A stretch of 6,543 bases of DNA from Oscillospiraceae bacterium (GCA_020024215.1 JAHHUC010000093.1:1-6543), one strand, 5' to 3'. Counted from the stretch's first letter, positions 1 through 6,038 are shown. The notes: a model not told the origin generated them from the letters alone. A program made the numbers and translations.

Positions 1-54
1 AGCATTTGACTTTTAATCAAAGGGTCTGGAGTTCGAATCTCCAGTGGCTCACCA
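1..54 (+). tRNA. tRNA-Lys(UUU), 5' end outside the window
   Basis: This is the 3' part of a tRNA, starting at about tRNA position 23. The anticodon stem is TTTGA (5-9) paired with TCAAA (17-21), around the loop CTTTTAA (10-16). The anticodon TTT is at 12-14, so the tRNA reads lysine AAA/AAG codons. A five-base variable loop follows. The T arm is TGGAG (27-31) paired with CTCCA (39-43) around the TTCGAAT loop. Then come the 3' acceptor strand GTGGCTC (44-50), discriminator A51 and an encoded CCA (52-54). The acceptor 5' strand and D arm lie before the window. It may end a longer tRNA cluster, since a terminator follows at once. Confidence 0.95.
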
Positions 55-55
55 A

Positions 56-87
56 AAGACATCGAATTTGCTTCGATGTCTTTTTTT
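56..87 (+). terminator. Rho-independent terminator of the tRNA transcript
   Basis: A perfect hairpin pairs AAGACATCGAA (56-66) with TTCGATGTCTT (72-82) around a five-base loop, TTTGC. The 3' arm runs directly into seven T residues (81-87). It starts one base after the tRNA CCA end, so it terminates the tRNA operon and insulates the peptidase gene. Confidence 0.93.
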
Positions 88-151
88 ATCTTTTAAAGCA
101 CCTATTTATATATCATCCCCTTTATTTAAAACAATGAATATCCTCAAGCAA

Positions 152-180
152 TTGAAAATAAATTAAACTTGTTATATAAT
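152..180 (+). promoter_or_regulatory. Sigma-A type promoter of the M42 peptidase / SUKH pair
   Basis: A -35 box TTGAAA (152-157) and a perfect -10 box TATAAT (175-180) are separated by the optimal 17 bases. Transcription should start near 187, giving a leader of about 25 bases. The ribosome binding site AGGAGG (197-202) lies nine bases before the ATG at 212. I see no operator-like repeat nearby, so this looks like a constitutive housekeeping promoter. The 5' part of the gap (88-151) holds nothing I can recognise. Confidence 0.85.
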
Positions 181-211
181 TGTCTCAATACAATTTAGGA
201 GGTATTTACCG

Positions 212-1240
212 ATGGATTATACAAATTACATTGTTGGTACTGCAAAGGAGCTTTTGGCAATTGACAGCCCCTCCGGCTTTACACAAAAGGCTGCCGACTT
301 TGTTGCGGAGCAATTCAAGAAATTGGGATATTCCCCTGTTCAGACTGTAAAGGGCGGAGTTTTTGTAGATTTAGGCGGAAAATCCAAGGAAAATTCCATA
401 TTATTATTGGCACACATGGATACCTTAGGCTGCGTTGTTCACGAAATAAAGAGCAGCGGCAGGCTCAAGCTCACCAATGTAGGCGGTCTTGGCGCACAGA
501 GCATAATTGGCGAAAATTGCAGAATATACACTCGCTTCAACGGTGTTTATGAGGGAACCTTCAATCTCTGCAACGCCTCCTCACATGTAAATGATGATTT
601 TAACGGAGCAAAAAGAGATTACAACAACATGGAAGTAATTCTTGATGAAATGGTATCCAACAAGTCCGAAACAGAGGCTCTTGGCATAATGAACGGAGAT
701 TTTGTATGCTTTGACCCAAGGACAACAGTCACTGAAAAGGGATTTATCAAAAGCAGATTTTTAGATGACAAGCTCAGCGTTGCTATACTTTTAGGTTATG
801 CAAAATATTTAAGCGACAACAAGATAGCTCCTGAAAGAAACGTGTATATGCATATCACCTGCTATGAGGAGGTTGGCCACGGCGGCTCTGCCTGCTGCCC
901 ATCCGATGTAAAGGAGGTCCTGGCAGTTGATATGGGCTGTGTAGGTGACGGATTAACCTGCAAGGAGCACCAGGTTTCCATCTGCGCCAAGGATTCAGGC
1001 GGACCTTACAATTATGAGATGACAACATCTCTTATAAAGGCAGCCAAGGAAAATAACATTGATTTTGCAGTTGACATCTATCCTCATTATGGTTCTGATG
1101 CCGGTACTGTTTTAAGAGCAGGAAGCGATGTAAAGCACGCTCTTATAGGCCCCGGTGTATATGTATCTCATGGATATGAAAGAAGCCATGTAAAGGGTGT
1201 TGAAAATACATTAAAGCTTTTAAAGGCTTATTTGGGCTAA
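212..1240 (+). CDS. M42-family metallopeptidase (glutamyl aminopeptidase / FrvX-like)
   Basis: A 342-residue cytosolic zinc (or cobalt) aminopeptidase-type hydrolase; M42 enzymes are usually about 330-370 residues, so it looks complete. Family landmarks appear in order: AHMD (67-70, metal ligand His68), RFLDDK (182-187, bridging Asp185/186), CYEEVGHGG (217-225, catalytic base Glu219 and ligand Glu220), VDMG (239-242, ligand Asp240), and a C-terminal His in SHGYERSH (319-326), probably His320. There is no signal peptide or membrane segment. Known M42 enzymes are self-compartmentalising oligomers that trim short peptides. The C-terminal SHGYER pattern differs from the IHSP-type motif common in the family and recalls, from memory, the M42 subgroup tied to NAGGN osmoprotectant loci, but no partner genes of that pathway are here. 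The start is supported by AGGAGG at 197-202. Family certain; substrate unknown. Confidence 0.92.
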   Translation: MDYTNYIVGTAKELLAIDSPSGFTQKAADFVAEQFKKLGYSPVQTVKGGVFVDLGGKSKENSILLLAHMDTLGCVVHEIKSSGRLKLTNVGGLGAQSIIGENCRIYTRFNGVYEGTFNLCNASSHVNDDFNGAKRDYNNMEVILDEMVSNKSETEALGIMNGDFVCFDPRTTVTEKGFIKSRFLDDKLSVAILLGYAKYLSDNKIAPERNVYMHITCYEEVGHGGSACCPSDVKEVLAVDMGCVGDGLTCKEHQVSICAKDSGGPYNYEMTTSLIKAAKENNIDFAVDIYPHYGSDAGTVLRAGSDVKHALIGPGVYVSHGYERSHVKGVENTLKLLKAYLG

Positions 1241-1263
1241 CTTTATAAAAACTGAGGTAAAAA

Positions 1264-1662
1264 ATGTTACAAGATAAATTTAAAAAGTATGAAAATGATA
1301 AAAAAGTTATCATTCCGCAAAACTATATAGATATGATTTTAAGCTGTGACAATGAGCCTGAAAAAATATGCGAAGACTACGGTGATGTCAATCTGTTTTC
1401 TTTTGAAGAATTTGCAGAAGCACAGGAATATATGGATATGTCTGAATTTTGTCCTGATTATGTTGCCGTAGGAAATACCGGCGGCGGTCAAGTTCTGCTG
1501 ATGGAGCAAAAGAAAGATTCCAACTCTGTAATTATTACAGGAGCAGGCAACCTGATACCAAAATATTGGGATGATACTGTTTGCAGCTATATCGACGATT
1601 TTAAGTCTTGGGCAGAAAACGGATGCCGAAATATATTTGAATGTGACGAGGATGAGGAATAA
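1264..1662 (+). CDS. SUKH-domain (SMI1/KNR4-like) small acidic protein
   Basis: A 132-residue soluble protein with the layout of SUKH domains: an N-terminal helix ending in a proline-led segment (IPQNYIDMILSCDNEP, 17-32), a central helix (FSFEEFAEAQEYM, 46-58), a strand-turn-strand core PDYVAVGNTGGGQVLLM (64-80), and a C-terminal helix with DDFKSWAENG (111-120). The tail CDEDEE is strongly acidic. SUKH proteins are mostly immunity proteins of contact-dependent or polymorphic toxin systems, though many bacterial copies are orphans. No toxin gene lies in the window, so an immunity role is inference. The start follows GAGG (1254-1257) with a six-base spacer. It begins 23 bases after the peptidase stop with no terminator between, so the two are probably cotranscribed. 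The convergent terminator is at 1796-1829. Confidence 0.75.
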   Translation: MLQDKFKKYENDKKVIIPQNYIDMILSCDNEPEKICEDYGDVNLFSFEEFAEAQEYMDMSEFCPDYVAVGNTGGGQVLLMEQKKDSNSVIITGAGNLIPKYWDDTVCSYIDDFKSWAENGCRNIFECDEDEE

Positions 1663-1768
1663 AATTGCTGATAATAAAGCCGTTTCTATCTTTGTTTTAC
1701 AACTTGACAGGGCTTTAAATGTATCAGTTCCGGCCTATCGGATTCAAGCATCTTTTTATTGTGGCAGA

Positions 1769-2323
1769 CTAAATTTCAATGCAATTTAAAACAGCAAAAA
1801 TGGACAGTAAAAAAATACTGTCCATTTTTATGCCAAAATTTTCTTCAATTCTTTTTTTTGATGAAATCCATACAACCTTATCGCTGTATTTTTCCAAAAT
1901 ACTCCTTATTTCTTTGAGGTTTTTATTTTGAAATGTATCTGTCCATTTTAAAAGATTATAAACGGATTTTATGGTTTCTTTTTTTCCTTTATCTGCACCT
2001 AACATTCTCTTTATAGACCTTTTTAGTATTCTGCTTATATACAAATATTTCGGCATATCCAAAATATATATAATATCAGCATCTTCAAAGCTTTGCTGAA
2101 CCCAGCTGTAATAAACACCTTCTATAATCCAGCTGTTATGCGATAATATTTCCTTAAGCCGTTTCTCCCTTATTTCAATTGGCATTTTGACTCCATATTC
2201 AGAAGCATTATTATACCATTGAATATCATCCAAATCAAAGTGGGGTGTATTATACTTTTTAGAGAGCTTTTCTGCAAAATATGTTTTTCCGGAACCACTG
2301 CATCCTATTATGTGTATTTTCAT
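1769..2323 (-). CDS. P-loop NTPase, small adenylate-kinase/FlaR-like (topology-modulation-type) protein with altered C-terminus
   Basis: A 184-residue P-loop kinase-like protein. It shows a Walker A GCSGSGKT (7-14), an acidic substrate-side motif FDLDDIQW (29-36), WIIEGVY (66-72; the family usually has WIIEGNY), a Walker-B-like strand ADIIYILDMP (82-91), and a lid rich in Arg/Lys (98-115). It belongs to the AAA/adenylate-kinase-like group often labelled 'DNA topology modulation protein', whose substrate is not settled. The start follows AGGAG (2331-2335) with a seven-base spacer. The C-terminus is odd. After WISSKK (152-157) an A8 run carries the frame through a terminator hairpin (1796-1829) to a stop at 1769. 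With seven A's it would read KELKKILA and stop at TAA 1828-1830, one base before the hairpin ends, giving a normal-looking protein of 164 residues. A one-base slip or sequencing error is therefore likely; see findings. Confidence 0.85.
   Translation of the reverse strand: MKIHIIGCSGSGKTYFAEKLSKKYNTPHFDLDDIQWYNNASEYGVKMPIEIREKRLKEILSHNSWIIEGVYYSWVQQSFEDADIIYILDMPKYLYISRILKRSIKRMLGADKGKKETIKSVYNLLKWTDTFQNKNLKEIRSILEKYSDKVVWISSKKRIEENFGIKMDSIFLLSIFAVLNCIEI
1796..1829. terminator. Bidirectional rho-independent terminator between SUKH gene and kinase gene
   Basis: A perfect 14-bp stem pairs AAAAATGGACAGTA (1796-1809) with TACTGTCCATTTTT (1816-1829) around an A6 loop. The outer five A/T pairs supply a T run on each strand, so it can end both the + strand peptidase-SUKH transcript and the - strand kinase transcript. 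It overlaps the last part of the kinase reading frame as written, but falls just after the stop in the alternative frame (TAA at 1828-1830). Bases 1663-1795, between the SUKH stop and the hairpin, hold no gene I can support. Confidence 0.85.
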
Positions 2324-2373
2324 TTTAACACTCCTGTTTTAAACACACCATATCTTGCCAATTAAAACAAAGG

Positions 2374-2403
2374 ATAATATAAGTTATCTGTTTATGATAA
2401 CAA
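2374..2403 (-). promoter_or_regulatory. Candidate promoter of the kinase gene with an embedded dyad
   Basis: Read on the - strand, TTGTTA (2398-2403) and TATTAT (2374-2379) lie 18 bases apart, matching -35 and -10 consensus at 4/6 and 5/6. Transcription would start near 2367, about 44 bases before the kinase ATG. A perfect inverted repeat, GTTATC (2383-2388) and GATAAC (2396-2401) with a seven-base spacer, fills the space between the boxes and overlaps the -35. That is a typical position for a repressor operator, but I do not recognise the regulator. The promoter call rests on consensus and position only. Confidence 0.45.
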
Positions 2404-2654
2404 TATCTTTCTTGTCATATTCATGCTTCAATGCCTTTATATCAAAATGAAGTGAAAAAAGCCGCCTCGCATTATAATGCTTATTCCAAACATACAAATT
2501 ACGGAAGCTATATATGCCTTTTATTCCTAAAATTTATCCGGTTGAAGAATTTCACAGTATAAACCAGTATTTGTCATTACTTAAAGGCAAAGCCCTGCTG
2601 CGCATATAAAAAGAATCAATATATAAGTCTTGAAAACCTTTTTGAATATTCCAT
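2384..2654 (-). pseudogene. Possible decayed small ORF in the gene-free stretch 2341-2700
   Basis: This stretch has no intact gene. On the - strand three adjoining segments read like protein. Bases 2584-2640 encode KVFKTYILILFICAAGLCL, a hydrophobic segment like a signal or membrane helix, ending at an in-frame TAA (2581-2583). The same frame resumes at 2580 as VMTNTGLYCEILQPDK. After a one-base shift near 2530-2536, an open stretch of 49 codons (2384-2533) includes IYSFRNLYVWNKHYNARRL and KALKHEYDKKDIVIINR. Restoring one A at two short A runs and removing the stop gives about 90 residues from the ATG at 2652-2654. I recognise no family. Against this: no ribosome binding site precedes that ATG, the purC terminator abuts it, and the + strand also has short protein-like ORFs here (2431-2562 and 2514-2609). 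It could be chance reading of ordinary spacer DNA. Confidence 0.22.
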
Positions 2655-2690
2655 TTTTAAAAATAAGCGGCTGTTTTTCGACAGCCGCTT
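2653..2690 (-). terminator. Rho-independent terminator of purC
   Basis: A perfect 10-bp stem pairs AAGCGGCTGT (2665-2674) with ACAGCCGCTT (2681-2690) around a six-base loop. On the - strand it is followed by TTATTTTT, a slightly interrupted T run. It lies about 21 bases past the purC stop and ends the nrdG-nrdD-purC block. Confidence 0.88.
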
Positions 2691-2711
2691 TCCTTTATTA
2701 CTTAGCTTTTA

Positions 2712-3395
2712 TTACTTGGTAAGGATATACCTTGTCAGCTCCATAGGAGGAACAATCTTTCCATCCTTGTAAACTCTCATATTTCCGCTGGCAATCTCAT
2801 CAATGAGAATAACCTCACCGTTGTTATATCCAAACTCAAACTTAATATCCCAAAGGTCAAGTCCCTTTTCCTTTAAAACATCAGCAACAATCTTTGTGAT
2901 TTTTAAGGTCTGCTCCTTCATGGAATCATACATTTCGGGCGACATTATATCAAGAAGCGCCAAAGCATCCTTATTGATAAGGGGATCGCCCTTTTCATCG
3001 TCCTTCAATGTAACCTCAACATATCCTTCCGGGAAAACAGTTCCATCCTCAATATACTTGCCGTATCTTCTTATAAAGCTGCCTGTTGCAACCAGACGGC
3101 AGATGATTTCAACACCCTTGCCGAATACCTCAGCAGGGAGAACCTCCATTCTGGAATTTTCAACATCTGCACTTACATAATGTGTTTTGATGCCCTTTTC
3201 TTTAAGAAGCTCGAAGAAGAGAACCGAGGTGCGAAGGTTTGCCTTTCCCATACCTTCTATTTTAAGACCTACCGAATTCTCACCGGGATCAAAAACTCCG
3301 TCCTTACCTGTAACATCATCTTTAAATAAAAGGCTGACATTTCCGTTGGGAAGCTTGTAAACATCCTTGGTTTTTCCGCTGTAAAGCAATTCCAT
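2712..3395 (-). CDS. purC: Phosphoribosylaminoimidazole-succinocarboxamide synthase (SAICAR synthetase)
   Basis: A 227-residue cytosolic enzyme of de novo purine synthesis. It joins CAIR and L-aspartate with ATP to give SAICAR. Family marks in order: YSGKTKDVY (5-13, N-terminal ATP-binding strand-turn), FKDDVT (24-29), a helix with LFFELLKEKGIKTHYV (59-74), the substrate-binding run EIICRLVATGSFIRRYG (95-111), DPLIN (137-141), WDIKFEFG (182-189), and the ATP/metal region VILIDEIASGNMRVY (195-209). The length fits the short bacterial PurC type and no landmark is missing. The start has an AAGGAAAG-like site about ten bases upstream. It lies 95 bases downstream of nrdD on the same strand, with its own candidate promoter (3445-3473) and a terminator after it. 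No other pur genes are in the window, so purC is separated here from a purine operon. I see no PurR box or purine riboswitch. Confidence 0.95.
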   Translation of the reverse strand: MELLYSGKTKDVYKLPNGNVSLLFKDDVTGKDGVFDPGENSVGLKIEGMGKANLRTSVLFFELLKEKGIKTHYVSADVENSRMEVLPAEVFGKGVEIICRLVATGSFIRRYGKYIEDGTVFPEGYVEVTLKDDEKGDPLINKDALALLDIMSPEMYDSMKEQTLKITKIVADVLKEKGLDLWDIKFEFGYNNGEVILIDEIASGNMRVYKDGKIVPPMELTRYILTK

Positions 3396-3444
3396 ATTTA
3401 TTCTTTCCTTTCACATCAAACACTATTTGAATCTGACAACATCC

Positions 3445-3473
3445 ATGATATCCTTTTTTTGATGCAAATTCAA
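3445..3473 (-). promoter_or_regulatory. Candidate promoter of purC
   Basis: On the - strand, TTGAAT (3468-3473) and TATCAT (3445-3450) lie 17 bases apart, matching -35 and -10 consensus at 4/6 and 5/6. The start site would be near 3438, about 42 bases before the purC ATG. No clear GC-rich terminator separates nrdD from this promoter, so some purC mRNA may also come by read-through from nrdD. Confidence 0.5.
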
Positions 3474-3490
3474 TATTTTTCGAGAAAAAA

Positions 3491-5860
3491 TTATGCTCTT
3501 TCGGCAAACTTGGTGATTTCTGATGCATTTACCACCTTTTTGAAGCTGTCTCCGTGAGTAATTACCAATGTTGGGGCCTGCATAACCTTGTAATATTTTG
3601 TAAGCTCTTTGTTGTCCTCAGCATCCACTATTTTAAATTTCTTTCCGTTTTCCCTAAGAACATTGATAGCTGCCTTGCAGTTGGCACAGGTTTTTGTGGT
3701 AAAGAGAAGCACCTCGTCCCCGTTTTTATAATATCCCGAGGGTGAAGATTTGTCCTCATCTCTTCTTATATTGCTGCTTTTTAAATTTGATTTTTCAATA
3801 ACATAAAGCTTTCTGTCTTTAAATTCCTGTGCCTTTCCCTCGTTCCAGTTTTTAACAGGGCGATAATAGCCTGTTATGCGGCTGTAAACCTCTGTTTCTT
3901 TTTTGCAATAAGGACAGGTAAAGTGCTCACCTGTAATATATCCATGTTCAGAGCAAACAGAATATGTGGGAGAAATTGTATAATAAGGGAGCTTGTGGTT
4001 TTCCGCAATTTTTCTCACCAAATTGGCAGCTGCCTTCCAATCCGGAAGCTTTTCACCCAAAAAGGCGTGAAATACCGTACCTGAGGTGTAAAGCGTCTGA
4101 AGATCATCCTGTATAGCCAAAGCGTCAAAAATATCCTCTGTATAGCCCACCGGCAGATGGGAGGAATTTGTATAATAGGGGGTGCCGTTTTTTTCATTGG
4201 CTGTTTTTATGTTGGGATACTGCTCCTTGTCATGCTTGGCAAAGCGGTAGGTGGTGCTTTCGGCAGGAGTAGCCTCCAGATTGTAAAGATCCCCATATGC
4301 CTCCTGATAATCAGAGAGCCTCTCTCTCATATGATTAAGTGTTTTCTTTGCAAATTCCTGTGTTTTCTTATGTGTGAGATCCTCTCCCAGCCATGCAGCA
4401 TTAAGTCCCACCTCGTTCATGCCTATCAGGCCTATTGTTGAAAAATGATTTGCAAAGGTTCCAAGATATCTCTTGGTGTAGGGGTAAAGTCCCTCCTCCA
4501 AAAGCTTTGTGATAACCTGTCTTTTTATTTTCAAGGATCTTGCCGAGATATCCATAAGGTGATCAAGTCTTGAGAAGAATTCCTCCTCTGTCTTTGAAAG
4601 ATATGCTATTCTGGGAAGATTTATGGTGACAACTCCCACAGAGCCTGTGGATTCACCGCTTCCAAAAAATCCGCCGGACTTCTTTCTCAATTCTCTTAAG
4701 TCAAGCCTTAATCTGCAGCACATACTTCTCACATCGCTTGGCTCCATATCGGAATTGATGTAATTGGAAAAATAAGGTGTTCCGTATTTTGCGGTCATTT
4801 CAAAAAGAAGTCTGTTGTTTTCTGTGTCAGACCAATCAAAATCCTTTGTGATGGAATATGTGGGGATAGGATACTGGAAGCCTCTTCCGTTGGCATCGCC
4901 CTCGATCATTATCTCGATGAACGCCTTGTTTATCATATCCATTTCCTTCTGGCAATCCTTATACCTGAAGTTTTGATCTTTTCCTCCCACTATTGCCGGA
5001 AGCTCAGCCAAATCCGATGGACAGTTCCAATCCAGTGTGATATTTGAAAACGGCGCCTGTGTGCCCCATCTTGAAGGTGTATTGACACCGTAAACAAAGC
5101 TTTGTATGCACTGCTTTACATCCTTGTAGGAAAGGCTGTCAACCTTTACAAAGGGAGCCAGATATGTATCAAAGGAGGAGAATGCCTGGGCGCCTGCCCA
5201 CTCGTTCTGCATGATTCCGAGAAAATTTACCATCTGATTGCAGAGTGTGGAGAGGTGGCTTGCAGGAGAGGAGGTTATCTTTCCGGGTATTCCGCCCAAG
5301 CCCTCTCTGATGAGCTGCTTTAATGACCAGCCTGCACAATAGCCGGTAAGCATGGAAAGGTCATGGAGGTGAATATCTCCGCTTCTGTGTGCATTTGCAA
5401 TTTCGTCATCATAAATTTCAGAAAGCCAGTAATTGGCTGTAATGGCTCCGGAGTTGCTTAAAATGAGTCCGCCCACAGAGTAGGTAACGGTGGAATTTTC
5501 CTTAACTCTCCAGTCGGTGACATTGACATAGCTGTTTACCAAATCCTTATAGTCAAGAATTGTGGATTTCATAGTGCGGATCTTCTCCCTCTGTCTTCTG
5601 TAAAGGATATAAGCCTTGGCAACCTCTGAATAGCCTGCCTTGATGAGAACATTTTCCACACTGTCCTGTATGTCCTCTACATCCACTATACCATCATGTA
5701 TCTTGTTCTGAAAATCAGCTGTGACTTTAAGGGCAAGAAAATCTGTAATATCCTCATTGTAGGAAACATTTTTTGCTATAAACGCCTTTTCAACAGCCAC
5801 CTTGATTTTTGACAGGTCAAACTCCAAAATTTCTCCTGTGCGTTTTTTAACTCTGTACAT
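3491..5860 (-). CDS. nrdD: Anaerobic (class III) ribonucleoside-triphosphate reductase with fused C-terminal redoxin domain
   Basis: A 789-residue glycyl-radical enzyme that reduces NTPs to dNTPs without oxygen. I start it at ATG 5860: AGGAG lies seven bases upstream (5868-5872), the ATP-cone begins at once (YRVKKRTGEILEFDLSKIKV), and the longer ATG at 5947 falls inside the promoter -10. Order: ATP-cone (about 1-92, allosteric dATP/ATP site); catalytic barrel with DIHLHDL (162-168), Cys175 in GYCAGWS (same number as the E. coli catalytic Cys) and the Cys pair 381-382 in MCCRLRLDL; zinc site Cys636/His639/Cys649/Cys652; glycyl radical Gly664 in RITGYYRPV. Then come a hydrophilic linker (about 692-715) and a thioredoxin/glutaredoxin-like domain (716-789) with CANC (Cys725/Cys728) and cis-Pro763 (QAPTLVI). 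Many NrdDs, including E. coli's, lack this domain and use formate. The fused redoxin and Cys pair suggest the thiol-dependent type (inference). Its activase nrdG lies 178 bases upstream. Confidence 0.96.
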   Translation of the reverse strand: MYRVKKRTGEILEFDLSKIKVAVEKAFIAKNVSYNEDITDFLALKVTADFQNKIHDGIVDVEDIQDSVENVLIKAGYSEVAKAYILYRRQREKIRTMKSTILDYKDLVNSYVNVTDWRVKENSTVTYSVGGLILSNSGAITANYWLSEIYDDEIANAHRSGDIHLHDLSMLTGYCAGWSLKQLIREGLGGIPGKITSSPASHLSTLCNQMVNFLGIMQNEWAGAQAFSSFDTYLAPFVKVDSLSYKDVKQCIQSFVYGVNTPSRWGTQAPFSNITLDWNCPSDLAELPAIVGGKDQNFRYKDCQKEMDMINKAFIEIMIEGDANGRGFQYPIPTYSITKDFDWSDTENNRLLFEMTAKYGTPYFSNYINSDMEPSDVRSMCCRLRLDLRELRKKSGGFFGSGESTGSVGVVTINLPRIAYLSKTEEEFFSRLDHLMDISARSLKIKRQVITKLLEEGLYPYTKRYLGTFANHFSTIGLIGMNEVGLNAAWLGEDLTHKKTQEFAKKTLNHMRERLSDYQEAYGDLYNLEATPAESTTYRFAKHDKEQYPNIKTANEKNGTPYYTNSSHLPVGYTEDIFDALAIQDDLQTLYTSGTVFHAFLGEKLPDWKAAANLVRKIAENHKLPYYTISPTYSVCSEHGYITGEHFTCPYCKKETEVYSRITGYYRPVKNWNEGKAQEFKDRKLYVIEKSNLKSSNIRRDEDKSSPSGYYKNGDEVLLFTTKTCANCKAAINVLRENGKKFKIVDAEDNKELTKYYKVMQAPTLVITHGDSFKKVVNASEITKFAERA

Positions 5861-5945
5861 CTGCCTTCTCCTCTCGCTTTTTATCATAAATCTTTCATTG
5901 TCAGATATTGTTGCAAACGATATCCATATTTTGTATCGTATTTGC

Positions 5946-5973
5946 ATTATACCACAATATATAGAAGTGTCAA
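5946..5973 (-). promoter_or_regulatory. nrdD promoter, consensus -35 and extended -10
   Basis: On the - strand a perfect TTGACA (5968-5973) and a perfect TATAAT (5946-5951), preceded by TGG as an extended -10, lie 16 bases apart. Transcription should start near 5939, leaving a leader of about 79 bases. Such a strong promoter implies tight repression, which the overlapping NrdR-like boxes would supply. The predicted transcript begins with a possible small hairpin, ACGATA (5934-5939 on the + strand reads TATCGT) pairing with TATCGT (5917-5922) over an 11-base loop; its role, if any, is unknown. Confidence 0.85.
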
Positions 5974-6029
5974 TAGAAAAACCACAATATGTAGATAAAT
6001 ATATTTAGATATATCGCAATATATGGTAA
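5952..6029. promoter_or_regulatory. Three tandem NrdR-box-like operators upstream of nrdD
   Basis: Three 16-base sites share the core CAATATATAG: box 1 at 5952-5967 (exact), box 2 at 5982-5997 (CAATATGTAG) and box 3 at 6014-6029 (CAATATATGG). This fits the NrdR-box consensus, roughly acaCwAtATaTwGtgt, with the conserved centre intact and weaker flanks. Core-to-core spacings are 30 and 32 bases, about three helical turns, as expected for paired boxes on one DNA face. Box 1 exactly fills the gap between the nrdD -35 and -10, so bound NrdR should block RNA polymerase. NrdR is the zinc-finger/ATP-cone repressor of ribonucleotide reductase genes and responds to dATP/ATP. Pairs are usual; the third box, closest to the nrdG stop, is less common. 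The nrdR gene is not in the window. Confidence 0.78.
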
Positions 6030-6038
6030 TTGTTTTGC

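Noticed and set aside
1652..1789. A 45-codon + strand ORF overlapping the SUKH stop
   Set aside because: It has no usable ribosome binding spacing, no recognisable domain and only chance length. It may be mere read-through space before the terminator.
2431..2609. Short + strand ORFs at 2431-2562 and 2514-2609
   Set aside because: Both read like protein fragments but lack ribosome binding sites and overlap each other in different frames. Part of the resemblance on both strands comes from the palindrome CATTATAATG. They are kept only as a rival reading of the possible pseudogene.
3322..3528. A 68-codon - strand ORF across the purC start and nrdD end
   Set aside because: It overlaps two clear genes in another frame and has no domain. 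It is a shadow.
4157..4441. Hydrophobic + strand ORF inside nrdD
   Set aside because: It is antisense to highly conserved NrdD coding sequence, and its membrane-like look is an artefact of the opposite strand.
5861..5945. Riboswitch in the nrdD leader
   Set aside because: The leader is only about 79 bases, with one weak AT-rich hairpin at its 5' end and no terminator. I see no cobalamin or other known riboswitch motif.
5861..5947. Longer nrdD start at ATG 5947 (29 extra residues)
   Set aside because: The ATG at 5945-5947 lies within the TATAAT of the nrdD promoter and would be upstream of the transcript start. The ATG at 5860 has a proper AGGAG site and starts directly at the ATP-cone.
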